Below are positions 1-5,867 of a stretch of 7,784 nt of DNA, piece by piece. Both the position numbers and the translations under genes were made by a program. Origin of the DNA: Rhodospirillales bacterium (GTDB taxonomy: Bacteria; Pseudomonadota; Alphaproteobacteria; Rhodospirillales; Magnetospirillaceae); contig JASHSH010000169.1 in assembly GCA_030040955.1 (NCBI GenBank), forward strand, positions 1 through 7,784. The letters run 5' to 3'. Position 1 is the first letter of the stretch, and every line of letters starts with the position of its first letter. The notes below the pieces were generated by a model. That model was not told where the DNA came from and did no database searches. It saw only the letters and a program-made list of their open reading frames with translations.

Positions 1-3000
1 CCGCAACTGTCGCATTTCATGCAGGTGCCGTTGCGCACCAGCGTGAAGTTGCCGCATTCGGAGCAGGAATCGCCCTCGTATCCCTTCAGCCGCGCGGCCA
101 GGATCGCCTCGGCGCGCGCGTCGAACGCCCGCACCACCGTCTCGGCCGCCACCGCCACCTGCGCCACGCCCGCCTGCAACGCGGTCGCGGTCTGCAACGC
201 CGGCGCCGCCGCCCCAGTCACTGCGCTCGCCGTCACCGCACCCGCCGATACCGCACTCGACGCCACGCCGGACCCCACGGAAGCCGGTGCCGCCCCCGCG
301 CCGCCCCGCAGCACGAGGAGGTTCGAGCGCACATAGCCCTTGCTCACCTGGCTGATCACCTGGCGCTCCACCACCGCGCCGCCCGGCGGCCGGGTCGATT
401 CGCTCACGCCGCCGCCGATCGTGTCGGGCGTGGCGTCGGCCGGCGGCACATGCGCGAGGTCGTTGCGCCCCAGATACGAGATCGCGAGCTCGCGGAAGAT
501 ATAGTCGATGATCGAGGTCGCGGCCTTGATCGCGGCATTGCCCTCCACGATCCCGTTCGGCTCGAAGCGGGTGAAGGTGAACGCCTCCACATACTCCTCC
601 AGCGGCACGCCGTATTGCAGCCCCATCGAGATGGCGATGGCGAAATTGTTCATCATCGCGCGGAAGGCGGCGCCTTCCTTGTGCATGTCGATGAAGATCT
701 CGCCCAGCCGCCCGTCCTCGTATTCGCCGGTGCGCAGATAGAGCTTGTGCCCGCCCACGATGGCCTTCTGGGTATAGCCCTTGCGCCGCTCGGGCAGGCG
801 CGTGCGCCGGCGCACCTCGCGCTCGACGATGCGCTCCACGATCCGCTCGGCCACGATCTCGGCACGCGCGGCGGCCGGCTTCTCGGCGATCTCGTCGACC
901 AATTCCGCTGCGTCCTCGAGCAGCGTGCCCTGGAGCGGCTGGCTGAGCTTGGAGCCGTCGCGATAAAGCGCGTTGGCCTTCAACCCCAGCCGCCAGGACA
1001 GCATATAGGCGCTCGCGCAATCCTCCACCGCGGCGCCGTTCGGCATGTTGATCGTCTTCGAGATCGCGCCCGAAACGAAGGGCTGCGCGGCCGCCATCAT
1101 GCGGATATGGCTCTCGACCGAAAGGAACCGCTTGCCGGTGCGCCCGCACGGGGAGGCGCAGTCGAACACCGCCAGATGCTCTGGCTTGAGATGCGGCGCG
1201 CCCTCCAGCGTCATCGCGCCGGAAGCGTGCAGGTTCGCCGCCTCGATCTCGGCCTTTGCGAAGCCGAGAGCGTCCAGCATGTCGAAGCCGGGATCGTCGA
1301 GCCGGGCCGCGGGAATCTTCAGCGTCTCGCGGCAGAAGGATTCGCCGAGCGTGTATTTGTTGAACGCGAACTTGATGTCGAACGCGCTCGCCAGCGCCGC
1401 TTCCATGCGCTCGATGGCGCCATCGTCGAAGCCGCGCGCGCGCAAGGCGTCGTGGTTGACGCCGGGCGCGTCCTTGAGCGTGCCGTGGCCCACCGCATGG
1501 GTCACGATCGCCTCGACCTGCGCCTCTCTGTAGCCGAGCGTGGCGAGCGCCTGCGGCACCGTGCGGTTGATGATCTTGAAATAGCCGCCGCCGGCCAGCT
1601 TCTTGAACTTCACCAGCGCGAAATCGGGCTCGATCCCGGTAGTGTCACAATCCATCGCTAGCCCGATGGTGCCGGTGGGCGCGATCACGGTGGCCTGGGC
1701 GTTGCGATAGCCGTGCTTCATGCCCAATTCCAGCGCGCGATCCCAGGCCGCGCGGGCCGACGCGGCCAGATCGGCGTCCGGGCAAGCCTTGGCGTCGAGC
1801 GGCACCGGGGCCACCGACAGCCCCTCATAGCCGGCCGCCTCGCCATGCGCGGCGCGGCGATGGTTGCGGATCACGCGCAGCATCCCCACCCGGTTCACTT
1901 CGAAGCCGGGGAAGGGGCCGACCTCCTCCGCCATCTCGGCCGAGGTGGCGTAGGATTCGCCGGTCATCAGCGCGGTGATCGCGGCGCAGATGGCGCGCCC
2001 GGCCTCGCTGTCATAGGGCAGGCCCTGCGCCATCAGCAGCCCGCCGATATTGGCGAAACCCAGGCCCAGCGTGCGGTAGCGGTAGGAAAGCTCGGCGATC
2101 CGGGCGGAGGGGAACTGCGCCATCATCACCGAGATTTCCAGCACCACCGTCCACAGCCGCACGGCGTGGCGGAAACCCTCGATGTCGAAGGTTCCGTCGG
2201 CGCGGCGGAAGGCGAGCAGGTTGAGCGAGGCCAGGTTGCACGCCGTGTCGTCGAGGAACATGTATTCCGAGCACGGGTTCGAGGCGTTGATCCGCCCCGA
2301 TTCGGGGCAGGTGTGCCACTCGTTCACCGTGGTGTCGAATTGCAGCCCCGGATCGGCGCAGGCCCAGGCCGCCTCGGCGATCTTCTCCCACAGCTCGCGC
2401 GCCTTCAGCTTCTTCGAAACCTTGCCGTCGGTGCGCCGGGTCAGCTCCCAATCGCCGTCAGCGTCCACGCGGCGCAGGAATTCGTTGGTCACCCGCACGG
2501 AATTGTTGGAGTTCTGTCCCGAGACGGTCAGATACGCCTCGTCGTCCCAGTCGGTGTTGAACTGCGGGAACTCGATATCCGTGTAGCCCTGTCTGGCGTA
2601 CTGGATCACGCGCTGGACGAACAGTTCGGGGATTTGGGCCGCGCGCGCCGCCGCGATCGCCTTGCGCAAGGCCCGGTTGACCTTGGGGTCGAGGCGCTGC
2701 TCGGGCTGCGCCGCGCCGTCCCAGGCGCGCGCCGCGGCCAGGATCGCCTTGAGATGCTGGTTGGCCAGCCGCGAGCCCGCCACCATGGCGGCCACCTTCT
2801 GCTCCTCGGTTACCTTCCAGGCGATGAAGTCCTCGATGTCGGGATGGTCGACATCGACCACCACCATCTTGGCCGCGCGACGCGTGGTGCCGCCCGACTT
2901 GATCGCGCCGGCCGCGCGGTCGCCGATCTTGAGGAAGCTCATCAGCCCCGACGACTTGCCGCCGCCCGACAGGCGCTCGTTCTCCCCGCGCAGGGCGGAG

Positions 3001-3689
3001 AAGTTGGTGCCGGTGCCGGAGCCGTATTTGAACAGGCGCGCCTCGCGCACCCAGAGATCCATGATCCCGCCCTCGTTGACGAGATCGTCCTGGATCGACT
3101 GGATAAAGCAGGCATGCGGCTGCGGCCGCTCATAGGCGCTGGTCGATTTGGCGATCGCGCCCTTGCGGTGCTCGACGTAATAGTGGCCCTGGCTCGGCCC
3201 GTCGATCCCATAGGCCCAGTGCAGCCCGGTGTTGAACCATTGCGGGCTGTTCGGCGCGCCCATCTGGCGGGCGAGCATGAATTGCATCTCGTCGTGGAAG
3301 GCGCGCGCGTCCGCCTCCTCGGTGAAATAGCCGCCCTTCCAGCCCCAATAGGTCCAGGTGCCGGCGAGGCGGTCGAACACCTGCCGGGCCGAGGTCTCGC
3401 CGCCGGCCTTGCCCTTGGCGTCGACCGGGATTTTGCGCCACAGCCAGGCCGGAATCCCGCTCTCCGGCACCGGGCGCAGGTCGCGCTGGGCCGGCACGCC
3501 AGCCTTGCGGAAATATTTCTGGGCGACCACGTCGCACGCCACCTGCGACCAGTCCGCCGGCATCTCGATGCCCTCCTGGGCGAACACCACCGACCCGTCC
3601 GGATTGCGGATCTCGCTGGTCGTGGCGCGGAACTCGATGCCCTCGTAGGCGGACTTGTCGGCCTCGGTGAAATGACGTGCGATGCGCAT
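1..3689 (-). CDS. nrdJ: Adenosylcobalamin-dependent (class II) ribonucleotide reductase, 3' end cut by window edge
   Basis: Cytosolic enzyme that reduces ribonucleotides to deoxyribonucleotides with a cobalamin-generated thiyl radical. 1229 codons are present; only the last few should be missing. The finger-loop motif NPCSE gives the expected radical cysteine at C473, with the N471/E475 pair. C194 (in PHACFIQ) and C484 (in DTACNLAS, 11 residues after C473 as in the Thermotoga enzyme) would be the redox pair. PTGTIGLAMD followed by GIEPDF lies near residues 665-690 in the barrel. A TSCPD-type domain spans about 975-1070 (GRLGEIFID, FEPNGIVEGN, SIIDYIFRELA). An Ala/Val/Gly-rich linker (about 1126-1183) leads to a cysteine tail, CSECG then CMKCDSC (C1209, C1212, C1223, C1226, C1229), as in family members that bind zinc or exchange disulfides there. 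I see no ATP-cone or intein. The start at 3689 has AGGGGG seven bases upstream and gives the usual N-terminus (FRATTSEIRNPDGSVVF). Domain edges are approximate; identity is secure. Confidence 0.97.
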   Translation of the reverse strand, partial: MRIARHFTEADKSAYEGIEFRATTSEIRNPDGSVVFAQEGIEMPADWSQVACDVVAQKYFRKAGVPAQRDLRPVPESGIPAWLWRKIPVDAKGKAGGETSARQVFDRLAGTWTYWGWKGGYFTEEADARAFHDEMQFMLARQMGAPNSPQWFNTGLHWAYGIDGPSQGHYYVEHRKGAIAKSTSAYERPQPHACFIQSIQDDLVNEGGIMDLWVREARLFKYGSGTGTNFSALRGENERLSGGGKSSGLMSFLKIGDRAAGAIKSGGTTRRAAKMVVVDVDHPDIEDFIAWKVTEEQKVAAMVAGSRLANQHLKAILAAARAWDGAAQPEQRLDPKVNRALRKAIAAARAAQIPELFVQRVIQYARQGYTDIEFPQFNTDWDDEAYLTVSGQNSNNSVRVTNEFLRRVDADGDWELTRRTDGKVSKKLKARELWEKIAEAAWACADPGLQFDTTVNEWHTCPESGRINASNPCSEYMFLDDTACNLASLNLLAFRRADGTFDIEGFRHAVRLWTVVLEISVMMAQFPSARIAELSYRYRTLGLGFANIGGLLMAQGLPYDSEAGRAICAAITALMTGESYATSAEMAEEVGPFPGFEVNRVGMLRVIRNHRRAAHGEAAGYEGLSVAPVPLDAKACPDADLAASARAAWDRALELGMKHGYRNAQATVIAPTGTIGLAMDCDTTGIEPDFALVKFKKLAGGGYFKIINRTVPQALATLGYREAQVEAIVTHAVGHGTLKDAPGVNHDALRARGFDDGAIERMEAALASAFDIKFAFNKYTLGESFCRETLKIPAARLDDPGFDMLDALGFAKAEIEAANLHASGAMTLEGAPHLKPEHLAVFDCASPCGRTGKRFLSVESHIRMMAAAQPFVSGAISKTINMPNGAAVEDCASAYMLSWRLGLKANALYRDGSKLSQPLQGTLLEDAAELVDEIAEKPAAARAEIVAERIVERIVEREVRRRTRLPERRKGYTQKAIVGGHKLYLRTGEYEDGRLGEIFIDMHKEGAAFRAMMNNFAIAISMGLQYGVPLEEYVEAFTFTRFEPNGIVEGNAAIKAATSIIDYIFRELAISYLGRNDLAHVPPADATPDTIGGGVSESTRPPGGAVVERQVISQVSKGYVRSNLLVLRGGAGAAPASVGSGVASSAVSAGAVTASAVTGAAAPALQTATALQAGVAQVAVAAETVVRAFDARAEAILAARLKGYEGDSCSECGNFTLVRNGTCMKCDSC

Positions 3690-3774
3690 GGACGTGCCCC
3701 CTGACCCACCCTCTCGGCCGCGAGCCCCCGCCAACCCCAAATTCGGCTCCGGGGAGGCCGCGATTCGAGGGTAT

Positions 3775-3790
3775 GCACCATATCTTGTGG
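3775..3790. promoter_or_regulatory. NrdR-box-like operator, promoter-proximal
   Basis: The 16-mer GCACCATATCTTGTGG matches 12 of 16 positions of the palindromic NrdR consensus acaCwAtATaTwGtgt. It overlaps the predicted -10 element of nrdJ, the usual position for repression by NrdR, the zinc-finger/ATP-cone repressor that senses ATP and dATP. A second, weaker copy lies 33 bases away centre to centre, close to the roughly three-turn spacing of known tandem NrdR boxes. The match was made by eye. Confidence 0.6.
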
Positions 3791-3805
3791 TTTCATGACG
3801 GTCAA
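3777..3805 (-). promoter_or_regulatory. nrdJ promoter: Predicted sigma70-type promoter of nrdJ
   Basis: Read on the minus strand, TTGACC (3805-3800, 5 of 6 to TTGACA) is followed after exactly 17 bases by TATGGT (3782-3777, 4 of 6 to TATAAT). Transcription would begin near 3770, leaving a leader of about 80 bases before the nrdJ ATG. The flanking palindromes and DnaA box are positioned relative to this promoter in a way that makes regulatory sense, which raises confidence. The start site is inferred only. Confidence 0.6.
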
Positions 3806-3807
3806 TT

Positions 3808-3823
3808 TGACTATATGTGGATA
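3808..3823. promoter_or_regulatory. NrdR-box-like operator, promoter-distal (weak)
   Basis: The core CTATATGTGG (3811-3820) matches 8 of 10 positions of the NrdR core CwAtATaTwG, but the outer flanks match poorly (1 of 6). It lies just upstream of the -35 element of nrdJ and pairs with the better box at 3775-3790. NrdR normally binds two boxes together, so the second site is credible mainly because of its position. It overlaps the DnaA box. Confidence 0.4.
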
Positions 3824-3824
3824 A
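3816..3824 (-). promoter_or_regulatory. DnaA box (exact TTATCCACA) upstream of nrdJ
   Basis: The minus strand reads TTATCCACA, identical to the strong consensus DnaA box, ten bases upstream of the nrdJ -35 element (roughly -46 to -54 from the inferred start). DnaA is an established regulator of ribonucleotide reductase promoters such as E. coli nrdAB, so a single exact box here fits a link between replication initiation and dNTP synthesis. A single box with no others visible nearby argues against a replication origin. It overlaps the distal NrdR-like site, so the two proteins may compete. Confidence 0.5.
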
Positions 3825-4036
3825 GTGCGAAAATACCTGTTGACAGATTCCGTGACAGCGCAAAACCACTTGGGCCGCGCAGTGAACATGCTGGTTGAGG
3901 TCCGCGGCGGCGGGGGAGCGATCGAGTTTTGTGGCGCTTGGATGACGCGCCGGGCGGGGATTGCGACGATTCGAGGTCGTGGGGGGCCGTTTCGCCTTCC
4001 TCCCGAGGCATCGAAATCGGCACGTTCTCTCGCAAA

Positions 4037-4064
4037 TTGACCCCAAGGACGCGCCAGCTATATT
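4037..4064 (+). promoter_or_regulatory. Predicted promoter of the small membrane-protein pair
   Basis: TTGACC (4037-4042, 5 of 6) and TATATT (4059-4064, 5 of 6) are separated by 16 bases. Transcription would start near 4071, about 33 bases before the ATG at 4104, and the leader contains the GGGGGAAG ribosome-binding site (4088-4095). It is one of the best sigma70-like matches in the window, so the cassette probably has its own promoter. Confidence 0.55.
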
Positions 4065-4103
4065 CTCACCAAAAGCGCGCAGGTTCTGGGGGAAGCGCAA
4101 ACA

Positions 4104-4538
4104 ATGCGAGAATGCCTGATCCGCTCGGCGGTTTGGTTGCTCGCGGTCATCGTCGGCGTCGTGCCTTCCGTGCATGCCGCGCATGCTCGACTCGGCGTCG
4201 ACATCGTAAAAATGGCCGCGTTGATCAATCAGGCGGGTTATTTCAGAGACTTTTTCTTTGTTGTCATTGTGATGTCCGTATTCTCCTTTTCGAACATCAT
4301 CGATCATTTGTTTCGCGATGGGGCGACACAATCCGGCTGGCCTCGCGCTCTTGGAATAATAGTCTCCGTCTACTATCTTATCATCGTCATTTACGGAACG
4401 TTGCGTTTCGACGAAGCATCCGGTCAGCTCGACAGCGACGATTTGTCTTACGACCTCACCATAGTCGGAATCACCCTAGGTGTTAGCCTGGTCACCGAAA
4501 TCGGGATCGCGCTTCGCATCGCTTACGTGCCCGAGTGA
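4104..4538 (+). CDS. Small polytopic membrane protein of unknown function (144 aa)
   Basis: I do not recognise this protein. A hydrophobic N-terminus (about residues 8-25, ending SVHAAHA) could be a signal peptide or a first membrane helix. Three further helices are visible at about 48-66 (starting DFFFVVIVMSVF), 81-100 (after a W-P-R turn) and 116-137, giving an inner-membrane protein with three or four helices. The loop at 101-115 is acidic (RFDEASGQLDSDD). The ATG at 4104 has GGGGGAAG eight bases upstream and a good promoter behind it. Base and codon use differ from the neighbours: codons rare in high-GC genomes recur (ATA three times, plus AGA, CTA and GTA), and TTT/ATT/GTT stretches are common, which suggests acquisition by transfer or a fast-evolving lineage-specific gene. 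A second small membrane gene follows 20 bases later. An overlapping open frame at 3929-4486 is Arg/His-rich and not membrane-like, so I prefer this one. Confidence 0.72.
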   Translation: MRECLIRSAVWLLAVIVGVVPSVHAAHARLGVDIVKMAALINQAGYFRDFFFVVIVMSVFSFSNIIDHLFRDGATQSGWPRALGIIVSVYYLIIVIYGTLRFDEASGQLDSDDLSYDLTIVGITLGVSLVTEIGIALRIAYVPE

Positions 4539-4546
4539 GATGTCGC

Positions 4547-4552
4547 AGGAGG
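4547..4552 (+). promoter_or_regulatory. Strong ribosome-binding site AGGAGG that fixes the start of the 61-aa gene
   Basis: AGGAGG lies six bases before the ATG at 4559. A longer reading from an ATG at 4535 would overlap the previous gene and place this site inside the coding sequence, with an implausible Arg-rich start (MRCRRRTE). The ATG at 4559 is therefore taken as the true start. Confidence 0.7.
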
Positions 4553-4558
4553 ACAGAA

Positions 4559-4744
4559 ATGTCTGAGTATGTCACGCCGACATTGGTCATTTACTGGGGC
4601 ATCGCCACCTTCGCGCTGGCGCTAGGAATTGTACTGGCGCGGTTCACTTTTCCCGTGGACGTGAGGTTGCGAGTGCTGTCGGTCCTCCATTTCTCGGCAG
4701 GTCGCTCCCACCACAAGCCGGGCACCAAGGCCAAGGCAACTTAG
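4559..4744 (+). CDS. Single-pass small membrane protein of unknown function (61 aa)
   Basis: I do not recognise this protein. It has one clear transmembrane helix at about residues 7-27, followed by a basic tail containing HH and two KxK-like groups (KPGTKAKAT at the end). The positive-inside rule would put the N-terminus outside and the tail in the cytoplasm. It follows the 144-aa membrane-protein gene by 20 bases and has the best ribosome-binding site in the window, so the two are probably translated from one message and may work as a pair. Its codon use is intermediate, with a few AT-rich codons such as CTA, GTA, ATT and TTT. Given the short length, the evidence that it is real is the ribosome-binding site, the helix and the operon position. 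Confidence 0.6.
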   Translation: MSEYVTPTLVIYWGIATFALALGIVLARFTFPVDVRLRVLSVLHFSAGRSHHKPGTKAKAT

Positions 4745-4828
4745 CGAGACGATGCGATCGCATTCTCATACGCGGCATTCCCCGAAACGTGATCGCGCCG
4801 CGCGGCACGTGCGGTTCCGCGGCGACGG

Positions 4829-4843
4829 CCCGAAGTCTTCGGG
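4829..4843 (+). repeat. Short perfect inverted repeat (small hairpin)
   Basis: CCCGAAGTCTTCGGG forms a six-base-pair stem with a three-base loop. It lies 84 bases after the stop of the 61-aa gene. No T-run follows, so it is not a standard intrinsic terminator. It may end or stabilise the upstream message, or be chance. Confidence 0.35.
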
Positions 4844-4891
4844 TACTGGGAGTTCCGTTTCGCCGCCGTTCTGACCAGAGACTAGGCCTCA

Positions 4892-4920
4892 CGGGACATC
4901 GGCGACTTGGCCGATTCCCG
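4892..4920 (+). terminator. Strong bulged hairpin in the gap before the NDUFA12 operon; possible terminator
   Basis: CGGGA then a bulged C then ATCGGC pairs with GCCGATTCCCG around a six-base loop (GACTTG), giving eleven base pairs with one bulge. It lies between the end of the small membrane-protein cassette and the inferred promoter of the next operon, where a boundary structure is expected. No T-tract follows, so termination would be non-canonical. It could instead be a 3' stabilising structure. Confidence 0.4.
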
Positions 4921-4938
4921 ACTTCCGCGGAACCGCGC

Positions 4939-4968
4939 TGGACGCTTCCCCCGCGAGTTGCCTATAGT
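4939..4968 (+). promoter_or_regulatory. Possible promoter of the NDUFA12-mlaD-DUF2155 operon
   Basis: TATAGT (4963-4968, 5 of 6) is preceded at 18 bases by TGGACG (4939-4944, 4 of 6). The start would fall near 4975, about 33 bases before the ATG at 5008. The -10 is good and the -35 weak, so the position between the hairpin and the first operon gene is the main support. Confidence 0.4.
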
Positions 4969-5007
4969 CCGATGCCGGATGCTCCCCGCCAGCCAGGAAA
5001 TCGCCCC

Positions 5008-5358
5008 ATGACCATCGGCACCCGCCTGTTCACCTGGGCCCGCGGCCGGTTCGTCGGCGCCGATGCGCAGGGCAACCGCTACTATGTCGAGCGCCGGCCG
5101 ATCCCCGGGCGCAAGGCCAGGCGGTGGGTGGTCTACAAGGGCGCGGCCGAGGCCGACCGCGTGCCGCCCGAATGGCACGCCTGGCTGCACTACACGACCG
5201 ATTCGGCGCTGCCGCCGCCCTCCGACAAGCCCTGGGTCGCGCCGCATGTGCCCAACCGCACCGGCATGCCCGACGCCTATCTGCCGCCCGGGCACGATCT
5301 GCGCGGCGGCCATCGTCAGCACGCCACCGGCGACTACGAGCCCTGGCGCCCGTCCTGA
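5008..5358 (+). CDS. NADH:ubiquinone oxidoreductase accessory subunit, NDUFA12 family
   Basis: Homologue of mitochondrial complex I subunit NDUFA12 (B17.2), a supernumerary subunit that alphaproteobacteria share with mitochondria; it binds the peripheral arm of complex I on the cytoplasmic face of the inner membrane. The 116 residues show the family core: GNRYYVERR (22-30), the segment RRWVVYKG (38-45), then the signature VPPEWHAWLH (52-61), followed by a Pro-rich C-terminal half with W76 and Y110EPW. There is no signal peptide or membrane helix, as expected. The ATG at 5008 is chosen because the family N-terminus begins here and AGGAAA lies eight bases upstream; the frame is open back to 4789, but that extension has no family match. 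It is first in an operon and is separated by 18 bases from an MCE gene with no obvious link to respiration. This arrangement is common in alphaproteobacteria. Confidence 0.93.
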   Translation: MTIGTRLFTWARGRFVGADAQGNRYYVERRPIPGRKARRWVVYKGAAEADRVPPEWHAWLHYTTDSALPPPSDKPWVAPHVPNRTGMPDAYLPPGHDLRGGHRQHATGDYEPWRPS

Positions 5359-5376
5359 GCCGGCGCGGGGTCGGGC

Positions 5377-5859
5377 ATGAACGACACCCAGGCGCTCGGC
5401 CGCGAGACCGCCATCGGCGCGGCGGTGGTGCTGGCCGGCATCGCGCTGCTCGTCTTCGCCTATGGCAGCGCCGGGCGCACCCAGGTCGCCGGCTACGAGC
5501 TGCTGGCGCGCTTCAACAAGATCGACGGGATCGGCATCGGCAGCGATGTCCGCCTCGCCGGCATCACCGAGGGCAAGGTGGTGTCGAGCCGGCTCGACGA
5601 CAAGTTCCGCGCCGTCGTCACCCTGCGCATCGATCCCGGCGTGCAGCTCCCCGACGACAGCGCCGCCCTGGTCGAGACCGACGGGCTGCTGGGCTCGAAG
5701 TTCATCTCGCTCCAGCCCGGCGCCGACGAGGCCGCGCTCAAGCCCGGCGCGGAGTTCCGCTTCACCCAGGATTCGATGAACGTCACGGACATCCTCGACC
5801 TGATCATCTCCCAGGCCAAGGCGAAGCGGGCGGAAGCCCCGCCGCCGGCGGCCAAATAG
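5377..5859 (+). CDS. MlaD-type MCE-domain lipid-transport protein, first of two (160 aa)
   Basis: Inner-membrane-anchored periplasmic protein with one MCE domain, the family that forms hexameric rings carrying phospholipid between the membranes with an MlaE/MlaF ABC transporter. One membrane helix (about 11-30) is followed by the MCE domain (about 37-115), with the hallmark stretches GSDVRLAGITEGKV (56-68), LPDDSAALVETDGLLGSKFI (91-110) and SLQPG. A short amphipathic region (MNVTDILDLIISQ, 134-146) and a Lys/Ala/Pro-rich tail end the protein. No permease, ATPase or STAS gene is in the window. It starts 18 bases after the NDUFA12 gene, with only a weak GGGG ribosome-binding site, and ends 8 bases before a second MCE gene. 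It is clearly paralogous to that gene but has a different C-terminus, and it is the more divergent from classical MlaD. I therefore assign the family but not the symbol. Confidence 0.88.
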   Translation: MNDTQALGRETAIGAAVVLAGIALLVFAYGSAGRTQVAGYELLARFNKIDGIGIGSDVRLAGITEGKVVSSRLDDKFRAVVTLRIDPGVQLPDDSAALVETDGLLGSKFISLQPGADEAALKPGAEFRFTQDSMNVTDILDLIISQAKAKRAEAPPPAAK

Positions 5860-5867
5860 GGGGCGCG

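Larger units (their letters stand above)
3690..4103. other. Intergenic control region between divergent nrdJ and the small membrane-protein genes
   Basis: No supported gene lies here; the short open frames on either strand lack ribosome-binding sites and family motifs. The nrdJ-proximal third (about 3770-3850) is AT-richer and holds that promoter and its operators. The last 70 bases hold the plus-strand promoter and ribosome-binding site for the gene at 4104. GANTC sites, the target of the alphaproteobacterial CcrM methylase, occur at 3762-3766 and 3846-3850 and again near 3967. I see no cobalamin-riboswitch-like structure in the short nrdJ leader, but a covariance search would be needed to exclude one. 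Confidence 0.6.

Noticed and set aside
450..3704. Two long plus-strand open frames (403 and 663 codons, 450-1661 and 1713-3704) opposite nrdJ.
   Set aside because: They are antisense to a clear NrdJ coding sequence, are rich in Arg, His, Gly and Ala, show no family motif, and are expected in GC-rich DNA where stop codons are scarce.
3816..3824. The exact DnaA box as part of a replication origin.
   Set aside because: Only one box is visible, with no cluster, AT-rich unwinding element or origin-type neighbouring genes; a promoter role is more likely.
3840..3868. Plus-strand TTGACA at 3840-3845 as a promoter reading away from nrdJ.
   Set aside because: The -35 is perfect, but no acceptable -10 lies at 16-18 bases, and the better promoter at 4037-4064 serves the downstream gene.
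2942..3889. Minus-strand 315-codon open frame overlapping the nrdJ start and its promoter.
   Set aside because: It is in a different frame from NrdJ, is Arg/Ser/Pro-rich with no recognisable domain, and would read through the nrdJ promoter and operators.
3811..4040. Two small open frames, one on each strand, in the gap upstream of nrdJ (71 and 74 codons).
   Set aside because: No good ribosome-binding site, no membrane helix or motif, and they overlap the promoter elements.
3929..4486. Plus-strand 185-codon open frame overlapping the 144-aa membrane-protein gene.
   Set aside because: The product is Arg/His-rich and lacks hydrophobic segments, whereas the overlapping frame at 4104 gives coherent membrane helices with a ribosome-binding site and promoter.
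4789..5007. N-terminal extension of the NDUFA12 gene to an upstream ATG at 4789.
   Set aside because: The extension has no family similarity and would run through the hairpin and possible promoter; the ATG at 5008 has a ribosome-binding site and starts where the family does.
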